Source of the DNA: JAJPJE01 sp963724985
GTDB lineage: Bacteria; Acidobacteriota; Terriglobia; Terriglobales; Acidobacteriaceae
Direction: 5' to 3'
DNA: 64,000 nt
Assembly (NCBI GenBank): GCA_963724985.1
Contig: CAVRWV010000018.1
Location: forward strand, 1 to 64,000
Made by a program: the position numbers and the translations under genes. Below, piece after piece: positions 51,511 through 61,480 of this stretch (positions within the stretch are counted from its first letter, which is position 1; every line of letters starts with the position of its first letter). Under the pieces are notes generated by a model that was not told the DNA's origin, made no database searches, and saw nothing but the letters and a program-made list of their open reading frames with translations.

Positions 51511-52665
51511 CTAGATGTGACGGGCTGGTTCGGGTTTCGCCGCATCGGCGAGAGCGGCCACCACTAGCGGCCAATCGAACTTCTGCTGGTAAAGCCGTGA
51601 GCCCGCGGCGCTCAGGCGAGCGCGTTCTTCCGGAGACTTAATCAATCTTTGCGCAGCATTCACGAAAGCACTTCGGTCGCCCGCAGGAGCGATCGCGACT
51701 GCACCGGATTCACTCCACAATAATTCTGACAAATGACCGGAAGTTGTGACGACTGGCACTCCATGGGAAATTCCCGCCATCAAGCTCGAACGCCGCGAAC
51801 TAGCACCGTCTGGATAGGGCTGGATCAGCAAGTCGCACGCAGAAAGATGTGCAGACAATTCTCCGCTCGACAAGAATCCGGTGGCAAGCAGTCGCCTCGA
51901 TAGATCCGGTGATTTTGTTAGCAGAGCCGAACGAACTTCGCTGCCTCCCGAGCCAAGCATGACAAAGCTCAACTCGGGATGCGATCGCAGAAGCTCGATG
52001 ACCGCTGGCTCCAGCATTTCGCGAATCACCGGTGAATAGGTTCCGAGATGTCCAAGTAATAGCGACGGATTCCCCACCTTTTCGCGCACCGCGCGGGCGG
52101 ACTCCGGCGTCACAGTGCGAGGAATGGAACTCGGAATGGGGAGCCAGTCCATGCGCAAGTTCGATGGTGCGTACATGCGCAACTTCGATTCCCACGCGGG
52201 AATTGAGAGCCATACCCGCTCGGCGGCGTGAAGCAAAGTCCAGACCATCCAGCGATGGACGCCGGCGGCTGCACTCTGGCGAATGCCACGGAATGCCAGA
52301 AAAGGCTCATGCACCATCAACTGCAGCAAGTCACCGTGGTGCCGAACGCGCTTTGCCAGCCAGCGACAGAAGCCGATGTTCATCGATCGGCGGCCATAGC
52401 CATGTGGAACCCACTGCACCAATAGTGTGCGCGGAGAAGGATACTGGTCGAGCAGTTCGTCGGCGCGCGCGAGAGAAGCGGAGTCGAAATTTCCAAGAAC
52501 GCGATGGACGCGCGATTCCGCGGATGAAGTTTTTTCTGATCCCGGCGCCCAGACGTGAATCGGTTGCCCCTCGTCGCGCAACGCTTGTGACAGGAGAGCG
52601 GTGTAATCGCTAACGCCGCCAACTTGTGGAGGGTATTCGCACGTGATGATATGCCACTCACGCAT
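51511..52665 (-). CDS. GT4-like glycosyltransferase
   Basis: 384 residues. N-terminal EYPPQVGGVSDYTALLSQALRDEG, a middle Trp-rich part (MVWTLLHAAERVWLSIPAWE), and C-terminal LLGHLGTYSPVIREMLEPAV. The usual EX7E region reads YPDGASSRRSSLMAGISHGVPVV, so neither Glu is kept where expected; activity may use a variant site. It follows the Wzt-like gene by 41 bases. Confidence 0.78.
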   Translation of the reverse strand: MREWHIITCEYPPQVGGVSDYTALLSQALRDEGQPIHVWAPGSEKTSSAESRVHRVLGNFDSASLARADELLDQYPSPRTLLVQWVPHGYGRRSMNIGFCRWLAKRVRHHGDLLQLMVHEPFLAFRGIRQSAAAGVHRWMVWTLLHAAERVWLSIPAWESKLRMYAPSNLRMDWLPIPSSIPRTVTPESARAVREKVGNPSLLLGHLGTYSPVIREMLEPAVIELLRSHPELSFVMLGSGGSEVRSALLTKSPDLSRRLLATGFLSSGELSAHLSACDLLIQPYPDGASSRRSSLMAGISHGVPVVTTSGHLSELLWSESGAVAIAPAGDRSAFVNAAQRLIKSPEERARLSAAGSRLYQQKFDWPLVVAALADAAKPEPARHI

Positions 52666-52706
52666 GTATCGGCCGTTGCGGACTACTTGCTGTCGTCGAA
52701 AAAATC

Positions 52707-53981
52707 TCAGGCGCTTGGGCTAGGCTGCTGGACAACATCATCTGCCTTAACGCTCCAGGTTGCAGGCCAGAATATCGCGCCCTCATTCGCAGTGGGAATC
52801 TGACCGCTGCCGAATACGTCCGCGGGAGTTACCTCGAAAGAAATGGCATCGTAAATCGCGTCGTGATTCTGATATTCCTCGCCAAAAAAAAGATCCATGG
52901 TGTAAAGCCCAGCCACCAGTGGAAGTTGGGGAAGATTGCAGGTAATGGAACCGCTCTGCATCGAATCCTTGAATTGATATTGCGTGATCACGCGGTTGCT
53001 TGCATTGAATACAGTCACGCCGAAGCTGTTCTTGATCGACACTTCGAGATTTGGCCGCACTGGATATCCCGGGCAGCAGAAGTCGACCTGGACCGACAGC
53101 GAGCCTCCCATGCGGACGGAAGATGCGGCAAGTCCCGTCTCCGAGAGCAGGGTCACGCGTTGCATGACCGGTTTCATCCCGCCGCGGCGATTTGAGTGCC
53201 CTCGCAGGTCGGAAGATGTCGCTTGATTGGCCAGATCAGCGGCCATGTATTGCGATATGACCTCGTGCGGAGTTCCATCCGCGAGCAGGTTCCCCTGCGC
53301 GATCATCAGACAGCGCGTGCAAAGCGATTCAATGGCTGCCATATTGTGGCTGACAAAAATGACGGTCCTGCCACCCGCGCTGATGTCGCGCATTTTCCCC
53401 AGGCAGCGTTTCTGAAAGGTCGCATCGCCCACGGCCAGCACTTCATCGACGAGCAGGATCTCCGACTCGAGAAAAGCGGCCACAGAAAAAGCCAGGCGAA
53501 GATACATTCCGCTCGAATACCGTTTCACCGGCATATCGATGAAACGTTCCACCTCCGCGAAGGCAACGATTTCGTCGAACTTCGCGGCGATTTCCGCGCG
53601 CTGCATGCCGAGAATGGCTCCGTTCAGAAACACATTTTCTCGTCCGGTAAGCTCCTGGTGGAAGCCGGTTCCCACTTCCAGAAGACTGCCGACTCGACCG
53701 TACAGATCGATCCGTCCAGTGGTCGGTTCCGTAATGCGCGACAGGATTTTGAGCAGAGTGGATTTACCCGCGCCGTTGCGCCCGATGATGCCAACCACCT
53801 CACCCTGTCCCACGTTGAATGAGACATCACTCAGAGCCCAAAATTTTGTAACAGGCTTGCGCGTTTGTCCTCTGCGATAGCGGAACTTTTGCATGATCGC
53901 GTCGCGGAGAGTCTCGTAAATCTCACGATCGCCGATCTGGTACTGCTTCCCGAGTTGTTCAACTCTTATTGCTGGACGCAT
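52707..53981 (-). CDS. Polysaccharide ABC exporter ATP-binding subunit (Wzt-like)
   Basis: 424 residues. Walker A GRNGAGKST (about 67-75), Q-loop region ELTGRENVFLNGAILGM, signature RYSSGMYLRLAFSVAA, Walker B ILLVDEVLAVGDATFQKRC, H-loop FVSHNMAAI. These are the hallmarks of the Wzt/TagH/RfbE branch. Residues about 265-415 form a Wzt_C-type beta-sandwich that in other systems binds the chain end before export. It follows the permease by three bases. Together with the permease it should move a lipid-linked polymer across the inner membrane. Confidence 0.92.
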   Translation of the reverse strand: MRPAIRVEQLGKQYQIGDREIYETLRDAIMQKFRYRRGQTRKPVTKFWALSDVSFNVGQGEVVGIIGRNGAGKSTLLKILSRITEPTTGRIDLYGRVGSLLEVGTGFHQELTGRENVFLNGAILGMQRAEIAAKFDEIVAFAEVERFIDMPVKRYSSGMYLRLAFSVAAFLESEILLVDEVLAVGDATFQKRCLGKMRDISAGGRTVIFVSHNMAAIESLCTRCLMIAQGNLLADGTPHEVISQYMAADLANQATSSDLRGHSNRRGGMKPVMQRVTLLSETGLAASSVRMGGSLSVQVDFCCPGYPVRPNLEVSIKNSFGVTVFNASNRVITQYQFKDSMQSGSITCNLPQLPLVAGLYTMDLFFGEEYQNHDAIYDAISFEVTPADVFGSGQIPTANEGAIFWPATWSVKADDVVQQPSPSA

Positions 53982-53984
53982 AAA

Positions 53985-54875
53985 TCAGATCACATCGGCG
54001 AACGTTCTTTCGGCGCGCCGGAAGAAGTAAACGGAATAAATCAACAGTAGTGTCGCCGCCAGCGTAGAGATCGCGAGCATCTGCCATTCCAGTGCGGTGC
54101 CGAACAATGCCGCGCGAAATCCCTCCACCAATCCAGCCATGGGATTGAGCGCCAGCAGCCATCGCCATTTTGCAGGTACGAGGCTGGCGGGATAAATCAC
54201 GGGAGTCGCGAACATCCAGAACTGAACAAGAAAAGGCAGCGCGAAACGTATATCGCGGAAGCGCACATTGAGTGCTGCAAATAGCATCCCAGTTCCCGCC
54301 GCGAGCAAAGTGATCGCCAGAAGAATTAGCGGAACCCAGAGTTGTGAAACGCACAACGGAACCCGATACCAAATCATCATTGCGACCAGAATGACGCTGG
54401 CGATGAAGAAGTCAACCAATGCCGCCAAAACTCCGGACAATGGAATCAGCATCCGCGGAAAATAAACCTTGGTCACCAGGTTTGCATTTGCCACCACGCT
54501 CGACGAACTGTTGGATACGGCGTTGGAAAAATATGTCCACGGAAGCAAGCCGGCGTAAGCGAAAAGCGAATAGGCGATTCCGTTTGAAGGCAGATGCGCG
54601 AGCCGCCCAAAAAACAGTGTGAAGATCAGCATGGGCAGCAGTGGCTGAATGATTGCCCAGATCGCGCCCAGCGCAGTTTGCTTGTAGCGCAACTTGATGT
54701 CGCGCCAGATTAAAAAATACAGGAGCTCGCGATATTGCCAGACTTCCTTCAGTTCGAGACTTGCGCGCCCGGAGGAAGGCAGAATCGTCAGGTAAGGCTT
54801 ATCGAAGACCGGATCGCCAATTTCCGGACGACAGCACTCTGGATTCAACGGAATTGCTTTGTCGGTCGCGGACAT
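53985..54875 (-). CDS. Polysaccharide ABC exporter permease (Wzm-like)
   Basis: 296 residues, ABC-2 type. A cytoplasmic N-terminal stretch (about 1-45) leads to the amphipathic ELLYFLIWRDIKLRYKQTALGAIWAIIQPLLPM segment, then six membrane helices. FARAALFGTALEW and FRDIRFALPFLVQFWMFATPVIYP are typical of the Wzm/RfbD family. Paired with the Wzt-like gene three bases downstream. A 166-base gap to the ligase gene upstream may hold a promoter; I see no clear boxes. Confidence 0.9.
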   Translation of the reverse strand: MSATDKAIPLNPECCRPEIGDPVFDKPYLTILPSSGRASLELKEVWQYRELLYFLIWRDIKLRYKQTALGAIWAIIQPLLPMLIFTLFFGRLAHLPSNGIAYSLFAYAGLLPWTYFSNAVSNSSSSVVANANLVTKVYFPRMLIPLSGVLAALVDFFIASVILVAMMIWYRVPLCVSQLWVPLILLAITLLAAGTGMLFAALNVRFRDIRFALPFLVQFWMFATPVIYPASLVPAKWRWLLALNPMAGLVEGFRAALFGTALEWQMLAISTLAATLLLIYSVYFFRRAERTFADVI

Positions 54876-55041
54876 TGCGTTTTGGCCCCGCAGTCGTAAG
54901 GCTTCGCCAGCGCGAGCTTCTCATTTCGGGGCTGTACTTGAGAATTGCACACTCCTTGGCGAATCCCAAGGTCGCATGGGTACGCGCGGTTTACTGAAGA
55001 GATTCACGCAACGTGGAAATTCCAATCCGAGCAGCAACAGC

Positions 55042-56385
55042 TCAGGCGAATTCCTTAACTCTAGGCGCGATAAACCTGGCGCGCTGGAGAGGCATTGGTT
55101 GGAAAGCAGGCTCATCATTCTGCGGAATGGCTACCCATCCTAAGCACATCAAAAACATTGTGGATTGTGGGATCGACAGCAGCATTCCTACTCCCAGGAA
55201 TCCGCTCGCAAAACAGCAGACGCATGCAACCCAGCCAATCCGGCGTCCGACCGCCCATGGTTCGCGGGCTCCGATGTGATTGTGTCGCGTGATGAACCAC
55301 AACAGAAAAGCGATCCATAGTGCCAGGCCGATGATTCCGGTCTCTAGAAGGGCACGCCCGTATTCACTTTCGATCAGCAGCGGCGCATGCAGACGCCCCT
55401 GCAGGAATGCGGGAATACTGGTGCCACCACCGCCTAATCCGTTGCCGAATGGAAACTGCTGCAGCGCGTCGAGAAAACTCGAATTGACGCTGCCATGTAC
55501 CCGTCGTTCGACATAATGCGTGTCGCGCAATGTGGCGAAGCGCTGTAATCGATCCTGCTGCGCAACCAGTACTCCAACGGCAATCAACCCCATCGTAAAT
55601 ACAAGCTTCAGTCCAGGGCGAACCCGCGCAGACAGAATGAAGACGCCCAGCACCACGGTCATCACAATGAAGTGACTGCGCACAGCACTGAAAAACACGC
55701 CGAGCACGGCGGAAATAATTCCCGCCATGAGCAGGAACTGGTGCGACCGCCGGCGATGATGTTGCACCCACGCGCCCAACAGCAGGGGCAGCGTCATTAC
55801 CATCGTGCCCGCATAGGCGTGCGCATTGGGGAAACTCGAAGGAATGCGATAGGCGCCGAGGGCTCCTACGTCGTTGCTGCTGTAGATCAGATCAGTGAGA
55901 ACGTTCCTCGGGAAAAAGCGTTCAATGCCGAGTGTGTATTCGGCAATCGCCAAAATGAAGACAGGGATATTCAGGACCGCAACTCCCAGCGCGAGTGGAT
56001 ACAACTTTTCGCGGGTAAGCCGCGCGCCGAGCAGGATCATGGGAAGGAAGAAGATGTTGCCGCGCAGCCCAACCACCTGGATCAACGGATCCTGCAGTGG
56101 AACAAAGAATAGAATCAGCGGCCATAATGTGAGCAGCAAGACCCAATGTTTCAGGCGTTGTCCATCGGGCGAAAGGAACCGCTGTTTCATGCCACTGAGT
56201 TGTGCCGCGTATAGGCCAACGACAGCGGAGTCAAAGAGAAAATAAATTGCTGTCGATTGCAGGTTGGCGCGCAGAATCCCGTAAGCGTAGCCGATTGCGA
56301 AAAGGCTCAGCAGTCCCGCGACCAGTGATCTGCGTCCCAGGTAGTAAGTGACAAAAGCAGCGACGATGCAGAGCGCGAGCGACAT
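55042..56385 (-). CDS. O-antigen ligase/polymerase-like membrane protein (Wzy_C type)
   Basis: 447 residues with about eleven or twelve membrane helices and a large periplasmic loop near the end (about 290-340, HGSVNSSFLDALQQFPFGNGLGGGGTSIPAFLQG), followed by LLIESEYGRALLETGIIGLALW, the usual Wzy_C/WaaL end. Five bases after the upstream glycosyltransferase. It could polymerise repeat units or ligate polymer to an acceptor; sequence alone does not decide, and a second such protein is at 61477. Confidence 0.85.
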   Translation of the reverse strand: MSLALCIVAAFVTYYLGRRSLVAGLLSLFAIGYAYGILRANLQSTAIYFLFDSAVVGLYAAQLSGMKQRFLSPDGQRLKHWVLLLTLWPLILFFVPLQDPLIQVVGLRGNIFFLPMILLGARLTREKLYPLALGVAVLNIPVFILAIAEYTLGIERFFPRNVLTDLIYSSNDVGALGAYRIPSSFPNAHAYAGTMVMTLPLLLGAWVQHHRRRSHQFLLMAGIISAVLGVFFSAVRSHFIVMTVVLGVFILSARVRPGLKLVFTMGLIAVGVLVAQQDRLQRFATLRDTHYVERRVHGSVNSSFLDALQQFPFGNGLGGGGTSIPAFLQGRLHAPLLIESEYGRALLETGIIGLALWIAFLLWFITRHNHIGAREPWAVGRRIGWVACVCCFASGFLGVGMLLSIPQSTMFLMCLGWVAIPQNDEPAFQPMPLQRARFIAPRVKEFA

Positions 56386-56390
56386 CAGAT

Positions 56391-57692
56391 CTAGATTCCC
56401 GAGGCCAGTGCCTTCTCCTCGAGAGGGAGAGAGGGCTCAATCGCGGCTGGCCGGACTTCAGAAGACAGGGACTGCAATACGCGATCCAGGTTCTCCCCGA
56501 GCTGTTCTCTTCCGAAGTGCTGAACCACAGTTTTCCGCGCGGATTCACCCATACTTTTGCGAAGCGAAGGATTCCGAACAAGCGTCGAGATTGCTTTCGC
56601 AAGGTCGTCCGCTTCTCCCGGCCAAAACTTTACAGTCCCCGGTCCCGCCGAAACGATTTCTGCGGATCCGCCCATGCCGGTTGTGATGACTGGTTTGCCG
56701 CAGGCCATCGCTTCGATTACCGCGCGCCCGAACGGCTCCGGCCGAGTGCTGGCGTGAATGACGATGTCCACCGAGCGCAGTGCAGAGGCAATGTCCGGAA
56801 GGAATCCCGTGAACCCCATACGATCGTTGATGCCGAGTTTCTGTGCCTCTTCGCGTAGACCGGCGAGTGAGTTCTCGCTCCCGCCCGTACGGTAGATGGG
56901 TCCTCCAATCAGATACCCGCGAACCGGCAGGCCACGCAGACGAGAAATCGCTTCGAGATAGGTTCGGTGCCCTTTCCACCAGGCCATCGTCGCAATCAGG
57001 GCGACGCGGACACTTCCAAAGGGAGCCGGATCTAATCCGCTCAGGCGATCTAGATCAAGACGCTCACCTCGGGGCGAAAAATGATTCAGATCCACTGCGT
57101 TGTAAACCACGTCTACAGGCTGCACCGAATTTGAGCCAAGCACTGAGCGAATATCTTCGGCAACGCTTTTCGAATTTGCGATCAGCCGGTTAGCGCGTCG
57201 TGCGTACCTGCGGTACAACCTGGCAACAATCGGACGCGACGAAACGTAATCGTGCGTGTGCCATACCAATCGACTCGAACGCGGTTTCACCATGGCAGAA
57301 AAAATCTGTGCTTTGAAGCCATTGGCGTAGATCACTTCAGGTGCGAAAGACCGCAGTGTCCGACCGAGGCTACTCCGGTAACTCATGAACGCTGGCACAG
57401 CTGAGATCAAATTCATCGCTAGCGCCGACGAATTGGCAGACTGAGCGCTGCGTTGAAACTGCGAATCGCCTAGGCGAGCGATCGATGCAGGATAGGGAAC
57501 GATTTCTACTTGGATGTCGAGTTCACGCGCGCGCAAAGCGAGAGAGCCATCGCTGGGAACGATCAAAGCCGCTCGCCATTCCGGATGGCGCTTCTTCAGC
57601 ACTTCGATGGTATCGAGCAGACAAACTTCGGCTCCGCCCAGTTCGCCCAACGTGCTCACAAAGCAGATGCGCGCATTTTTACGAAGTGCCAT
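56391..57692 (-). CDS. GT4-like glycosyltransferase
   Basis: 433 residues from ATG 57692 (MALRKNARICFVSTLGELGGAEVCLLDTIE). The longer frame opening at 58040 runs into the divergent tyrosine-kinase gene and adds low-complexity residues, so I reject it. C-terminal domain: ALIATMAWWKGHRTYLEAI and EX7E in PEPFGRAVIEAMACGKPVIT. First gene of the minus-strand operon, divergent from the Wzc-like kinase across about 186 bases. Confidence 0.88.
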   Translation of the reverse strand: MALRKNARICFVSTLGELGGAEVCLLDTIEVLKKRHPEWRAALIVPSDGSLALRARELDIQVEIVPYPASIARLGDSQFQRSAQSANSSALAMNLISAVPAFMSYRSSLGRTLRSFAPEVIYANGFKAQIFSAMVKPRSSRLVWHTHDYVSSRPIVARLYRRYARRANRLIANSKSVAEDIRSVLGSNSVQPVDVVYNAVDLNHFSPRGERLDLDRLSGLDPAPFGSVRVALIATMAWWKGHRTYLEAISRLRGLPVRGYLIGGPIYRTGGSENSLAGLREEAQKLGINDRMGFTGFLPDIASALRSVDIVIHASTRPEPFGRAVIEAMACGKPVITTGMGGSAEIVSAGPGTVKFWPGEADDLAKAISTLVRNPSLRKSMGESARKTVVQHFGREQLGENLDRVLQSLSSEVRPAAIEPSLPLEEKALASGI

Positions 57693-57878
57693 CAAGAGCG
57701 TGGATTTCCGAGTCGAGTATAGGTGCGATGCGACTGATTCGTAGCGCGCAGATGGGTTACTAGTCCGCTTCCTCCATGTAAAACGGGTTCCGTCGAATGC
57801 TAGAATCCAGCCGCTCCCCAGTGTTGAAAATCTGGGACAGTCGTGTTTTGTCCGGCTAGGGCGCGATGGTGTGGGTGG

Positions 57879-60197
57879 ATGAAAACGCATAACAGTCTGA
57901 GTCCGCCGTTTCGGGCCGACGTATCGTCGTACACGGAACCTCCCGGGCAGTGGCCCGCGTATCCGCAGATCGCCTACGGGAATTTTCCGAAGCAGGACGA
58001 TAAGGGACTCTTGCAGTATGTTCCGATTCTGCGCAAGCATCGCTGGACCATCCTCGCGACCGTCGCGCTTACCGTAATTGTTGCCATCATCGTTTCTTTG
58101 CGCACCCGGCCTGAGTATGACGCGCTGGGCAGGATTGCGATCAATCGCGAAAACGCGGATGCACTTGGTTTCAAGAACGGCGTCGAAGCGTTAACCGACG
58201 ACGATATCGACTACCAATTGACGCTCGACACGCAGACCAGAATCCTGGAGAGCGATGCGATCACACTCGCGACGGCGAAGGCGCTCGAGTTAGATAAGGA
58301 TCCCGCCTTCATGTCGGCGAAGGAAAAACCGGCAGAAGTGCTAGCCGCACCAACTGCGGACCCGCGTCAGGAAGCCGCGCTGATTGGCTTCATTCACGGT
58401 GGATTGCAGATCACTCAGGTTCCCAAGACGCGCATCCTCGAAATCCGGTTCACGAATTCCGATCCGCAATTAGCGGCACGCGTCGTCAACACGCTGGTAA
58501 ACGTCTATATCGAGCAGAATTTTAAGACGCGCTTCGAATCGGCCATGCAGACTTCCGATTGGCTTTCGAAGCAGCTTTCGGATTTGCAATTAAAGGTCGA
58601 GGCGTCGCAGGAGAAGCTGGTTCGATACCAGCGCGAGCATGGCATTCTCGGCATCGACGAAAAGCAGAACATCGTCACTCAGAAGCTCGATGAGCTGAAT
58701 CGCGAACTCACTGAAGCGGAAGCAGACCGCATACAGAAGGAAGCCCGTTACCGCCTGATTGCGAACGGCAATGCGGAGATGCTCTCAAACCTGGATTCAA
58801 CCAGCCTGCTTTCGAAGCTGCATGCGCAGGAAGTGGATCTGAAGACGCAGATCGCGCAGGCAGAAGTTCATCTCGGGTCGGCGCATCCGCATATTCTCGA
58901 ACTGAATAATCAGCTCAAGCAGGTGCAGAAGGCGTCACAGGTAGAAGTCGACAAGCTTGCCGGACGAATCAAGGGCGAATATCTGACGGCCGCTCAGCGC
59001 GAAAGCATGTTGCGGGCTGCCATGGATCAGCAGAAACAGCAGGCGAACACGCTCAACGAAAGTGCAATTGAATACACGTTGCTGCGTCGGGATGTGGATT
59101 CCAACCGGCAGCTCTATGAAGGTTTGTTGCAGCGGCTGAAAGAAGCCAGCGTTTCCGCGGGACTGCGTTCGAGCAATATTCGCATCGTAGATCCGGCGCG
59201 TGTGCCTTTGCGTCCGGCGCGTCCCGATCGGCGCCGCAACGTGATGCTGGCGCTCGCCATGGGATTGGTTGGCGGAGTCGTGCTCGCGTTCGTCCTGGAG
59301 TCGCTGGACAACACCGTGCGTACGCCTGAACAGGCTCAATTGCTGTGCGGCATACCGTCGCTCGGCATCATTCCGGGGAGCAATCCGGAATCCGCGATTC
59401 GCCGCCTGGCGCCAATGGCGCGAACTGCGTTGCCATCGCGCGAACCAATCCCCAACGGTAAAGACGAAGATCGCAGCGAGGTAGAACTTGCGTCCCACAA
59501 GAGGCCTCGCTCAGACATGGCGGAGTCGTATCGCGCATTGCGGACGTCGATCCTGCTGTCTTCGAGCGGCGCGCCGCCGAAAGTAATTCTTATCACCAGC
59601 GCTCTTCCCCAGGAAGGTAAGACGACGACCAGCATTAACACGGCTATTGTCCTCTCGCAGAACGGATCGCGCGTACTGCTCGTCGATGCCGACATGCGGC
59701 GGCCGAGTGTGCATCGCGTCTTCGGAATCAACAGCAGAGTAGGTTTGAGCACGCTTCTTGCCGGAAGCAGCAGCTTCGAAGATTCGACGCTGACGTCTTC
59801 TGACGTACCGAATTTGACGGTGCTGCCGGCTGGCCCGCCTCCGCCACAGCCCGCAGAGTTGCTGCATTCGGAGACGATGAAACGATTGCTGGCGCAATGG
59901 CGGGATCAATACGATCACATCGTCATTGACAGCCCGCCCGCCTTATCCGTGACGGACTCCGTTTTGCTTTCCGTTCAGGCCGATAGTGTTGTGCTCGTGA
60001 TTCGCGCTGCTTCCACGCGCAAGGCGGCACTACAACGCGCATGCGATCTGCTGGGTCAGGTCAACGCTCAGGTGATGGGCTTCGTGATGAACGGAGTGGA
60101 TGTAAACGCGGCCGATTTCGATAACTGCTATTACTACGGCTCCAAGTACGGTGGCTACGGCCGCTATAGCGAGGAAGATCGTCCCCGCCGGGCTTGA
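57879..60197 (+). CDS. Wzc-like tyrosine autokinase / chain-length determinant
   Basis: 772 residues from ATG 57879 (GGTGG upstream; a start at 57843 is possible). Wzz-type domain with first helix at about 54-74, long coiled coil (about 220-400), Pro-rich RPARPDRRRN and second helix (about 453-475). The cytoplasmic BY-kinase domain has Walker A ALPQEGKTTTSIN (about 574), Walker A' VLLVDADMRRP (about 600) and Walker B HIVIDSPPA (about 681). The tail has six Tyr in 14 residues (751-763, CYYYGSKYGGYGRY), the autophosphorylation cluster. It controls polymer length and export. No low-molecular-weight tyrosine phosphatase is in the window. Confidence 0.92.
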   Translation: MKTHNSLSPPFRADVSSYTEPPGQWPAYPQIAYGNFPKQDDKGLLQYVPILRKHRWTILATVALTVIVAIIVSLRTRPEYDALGRIAINRENADALGFKNGVEALTDDDIDYQLTLDTQTRILESDAITLATAKALELDKDPAFMSAKEKPAEVLAAPTADPRQEAALIGFIHGGLQITQVPKTRILEIRFTNSDPQLAARVVNTLVNVYIEQNFKTRFESAMQTSDWLSKQLSDLQLKVEASQEKLVRYQREHGILGIDEKQNIVTQKLDELNRELTEAEADRIQKEARYRLIANGNAEMLSNLDSTSLLSKLHAQEVDLKTQIAQAEVHLGSAHPHILELNNQLKQVQKASQVEVDKLAGRIKGEYLTAAQRESMLRAAMDQQKQQANTLNESAIEYTLLRRDVDSNRQLYEGLLQRLKEASVSAGLRSSNIRIVDPARVPLRPARPDRRRNVMLALAMGLVGGVVLAFVLESLDNTVRTPEQAQLLCGIPSLGIIPGSNPESAIRRLAPMARTALPSREPIPNGKDEDRSEVELASHKRPRSDMAESYRALRTSILLSSSGAPPKVILITSALPQEGKTTTSINTAIVLSQNGSRVLLVDADMRRPSVHRVFGINSRVGLSTLLAGSSSFEDSTLTSSDVPNLTVLPAGPPPPQPAELLHSETMKRLLAQWRDQYDHIVIDSPPALSVTDSVLLSVQADSVVLVIRAASTRKAALQRACDLLGQVNAQVMGFVMNGVDVNAADFDNCYYYGSKYGGYGRYSEEDRPRRA

Positions 60198-60235
60198 TTG
60201 TTTGCGCAACGGCTCGCGCGCGGGTACTTGCGAAG

Positions 60236-61480
60236 ATGCGCCTGAAGCTCAATTCCGCGTTTCGCAAAAGCGCAGTTGCCGCGGCTGCCATGATAGTAGG
60301 AACGTGCACCATCGTTTTTGCCACCCGAACTGTTGTGGCCTGGACCGCCGCGCAAAACGGGGACTGGGCACGCGCGGCAAAGCTCGAGCCCGGGAATGCC
60401 AACTGGCCATGCAACCTTGGCGCCTCTTACACGATCCTGCAGAACAATCCACGCGCTGCAATTCCGTTTCTTGAAACCGGAGTACGACTGAATCCGCACG
60501 ACGCCGTTTGCTGGACGGCCCTCGGAGATTCGTATGCCCAGGCCGCAGATCCCACAAACGAGCGGCGCACTCTAGAGGCCGCCCTTCGCGCCGACCCGAA
60601 TGACGCTCATATTGCCCTGAACACTGCGACGATCTACGTAAGCAGCAATGAGGTCGAGCGCGCTTTGCCGCTTTATCGATTAGCTCTTCAGAAACGTCCT
60701 GACTGGGCGGCACAGCTACTTCCTAACATCTGGTTTCACGATCCGAATGCCGAAGAAGTGATGGCGAAGGCTCTGCCGCCATCCACGCCGCCACGCCTGG
60801 CTCTCCTGAAGTTGCTGGTCGCAAAGAACGAGTCGACGCAAGCGGCCCTGGTCTGGCAAAGGATCATTCAAAGCAGGGAGCCGCTCGAGTCGAAAGATGC
60901 TCTCTTCTTCGTCGATTCGCTGTTGGCCCAAAACAACCTTGAAGCCGCTGGTCAAGCATGGCAGCAGCTGGCCGCGCGCGACGCAGATTTGGCTCAACGA
61001 AGGGCGAGAGGAAATCTGATCTCCAACGCAGGTTTCGAGCGCAGCATTCTCAATGGTGGCTTCGATTGGATCTATAAGCCAATGGAAGGAGTGGACGTCT
61101 CGGTAGACACCGCCGAGTTCCACTCCGGTAGTCGTTCTCTCGCCGTTAGTTTCGACACCGATAATCTGGGCGTTACCGGCCTGAAGCAATTCGTTCCCGT
61201 CGAGCCTGGTTCCCACTACACATTTACGGCATGGATTCGCGCCGACAGCATTGAAACTGCAAGCGGTCCACGATTCGCGTTTTCTGATACTAGAACTCAT
61301 CAGATCGTATTCAACACCGAAGACGCGCTGGGCTCATTCCCCTGGAGATCGGTAAGTGGTGAATTCAATACGGGGCCAGGCACGAATCTTCTGGAATTGA
61401 GTATCGTCAGAAATCCGGCGAATGGAAGAATCCAAGGAAAGATCTGGATCGACGATCTGGAATTGGTGCGCAACCCGTGA
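60236..61480 (+). CDS. TPR protein with C-terminal carbohydrate-binding-like domain
   Basis: 414 residues from ATG 60236. A basic start and one membrane helix or signal (about 10-36), TPR-like repeats (about 45-170, with ASYTILQNNPRAAIPFLETGVRLNP), helical middle, and a C-terminal beta-sandwich (about 260-410, NLISNAGFERSILNGGFDWIY, GSRSLAVSFD, WIRADSIETASGPRFAF, KIWIDDLELV) of the CBM4/9-like type. It is anchored outside the inner membrane and may hold the nascent glycan near the ligase/polymerase encoded next, whose start overlaps this stop by four bases. Role inferred from domains and context. Confidence 0.78.
   Translation: MRLKLNSAFRKSAVAAAAMIVGTCTIVFATRTVVAWTAAQNGDWARAAKLEPGNANWPCNLGASYTILQNNPRAAIPFLETGVRLNPHDAVCWTALGDSYAQAADPTNERRTLEAALRADPNDAHIALNTATIYVSSNEVERALPLYRLALQKRPDWAAQLLPNIWFHDPNAEEVMAKALPPSTPPRLALLKLLVAKNESTQAALVWQRIIQSREPLESKDALFFVDSLLAQNNLEAAGQAWQQLAARDADLAQRRARGNLISNAGFERSILNGGFDWIYKPMEGVDVSVDTAEFHSGSRSLAVSFDTDNLGVTGLKQFVPVEPGSHYTFTAWIRADSIETASGPRFAFSDTRTHQIVFNTEDALGSFPWRSVSGEFNTGPGTNLLELSIVRNPANGRIQGKIWIDDLELVRNP

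Noticed and set aside
57693..58040. N-terminal extension of the glycosyltransferase at 56391
   Set aside because: It overlaps the divergent tyrosine-kinase gene and encodes low-complexity residues; the GT fold starts at the ATG at 57692.
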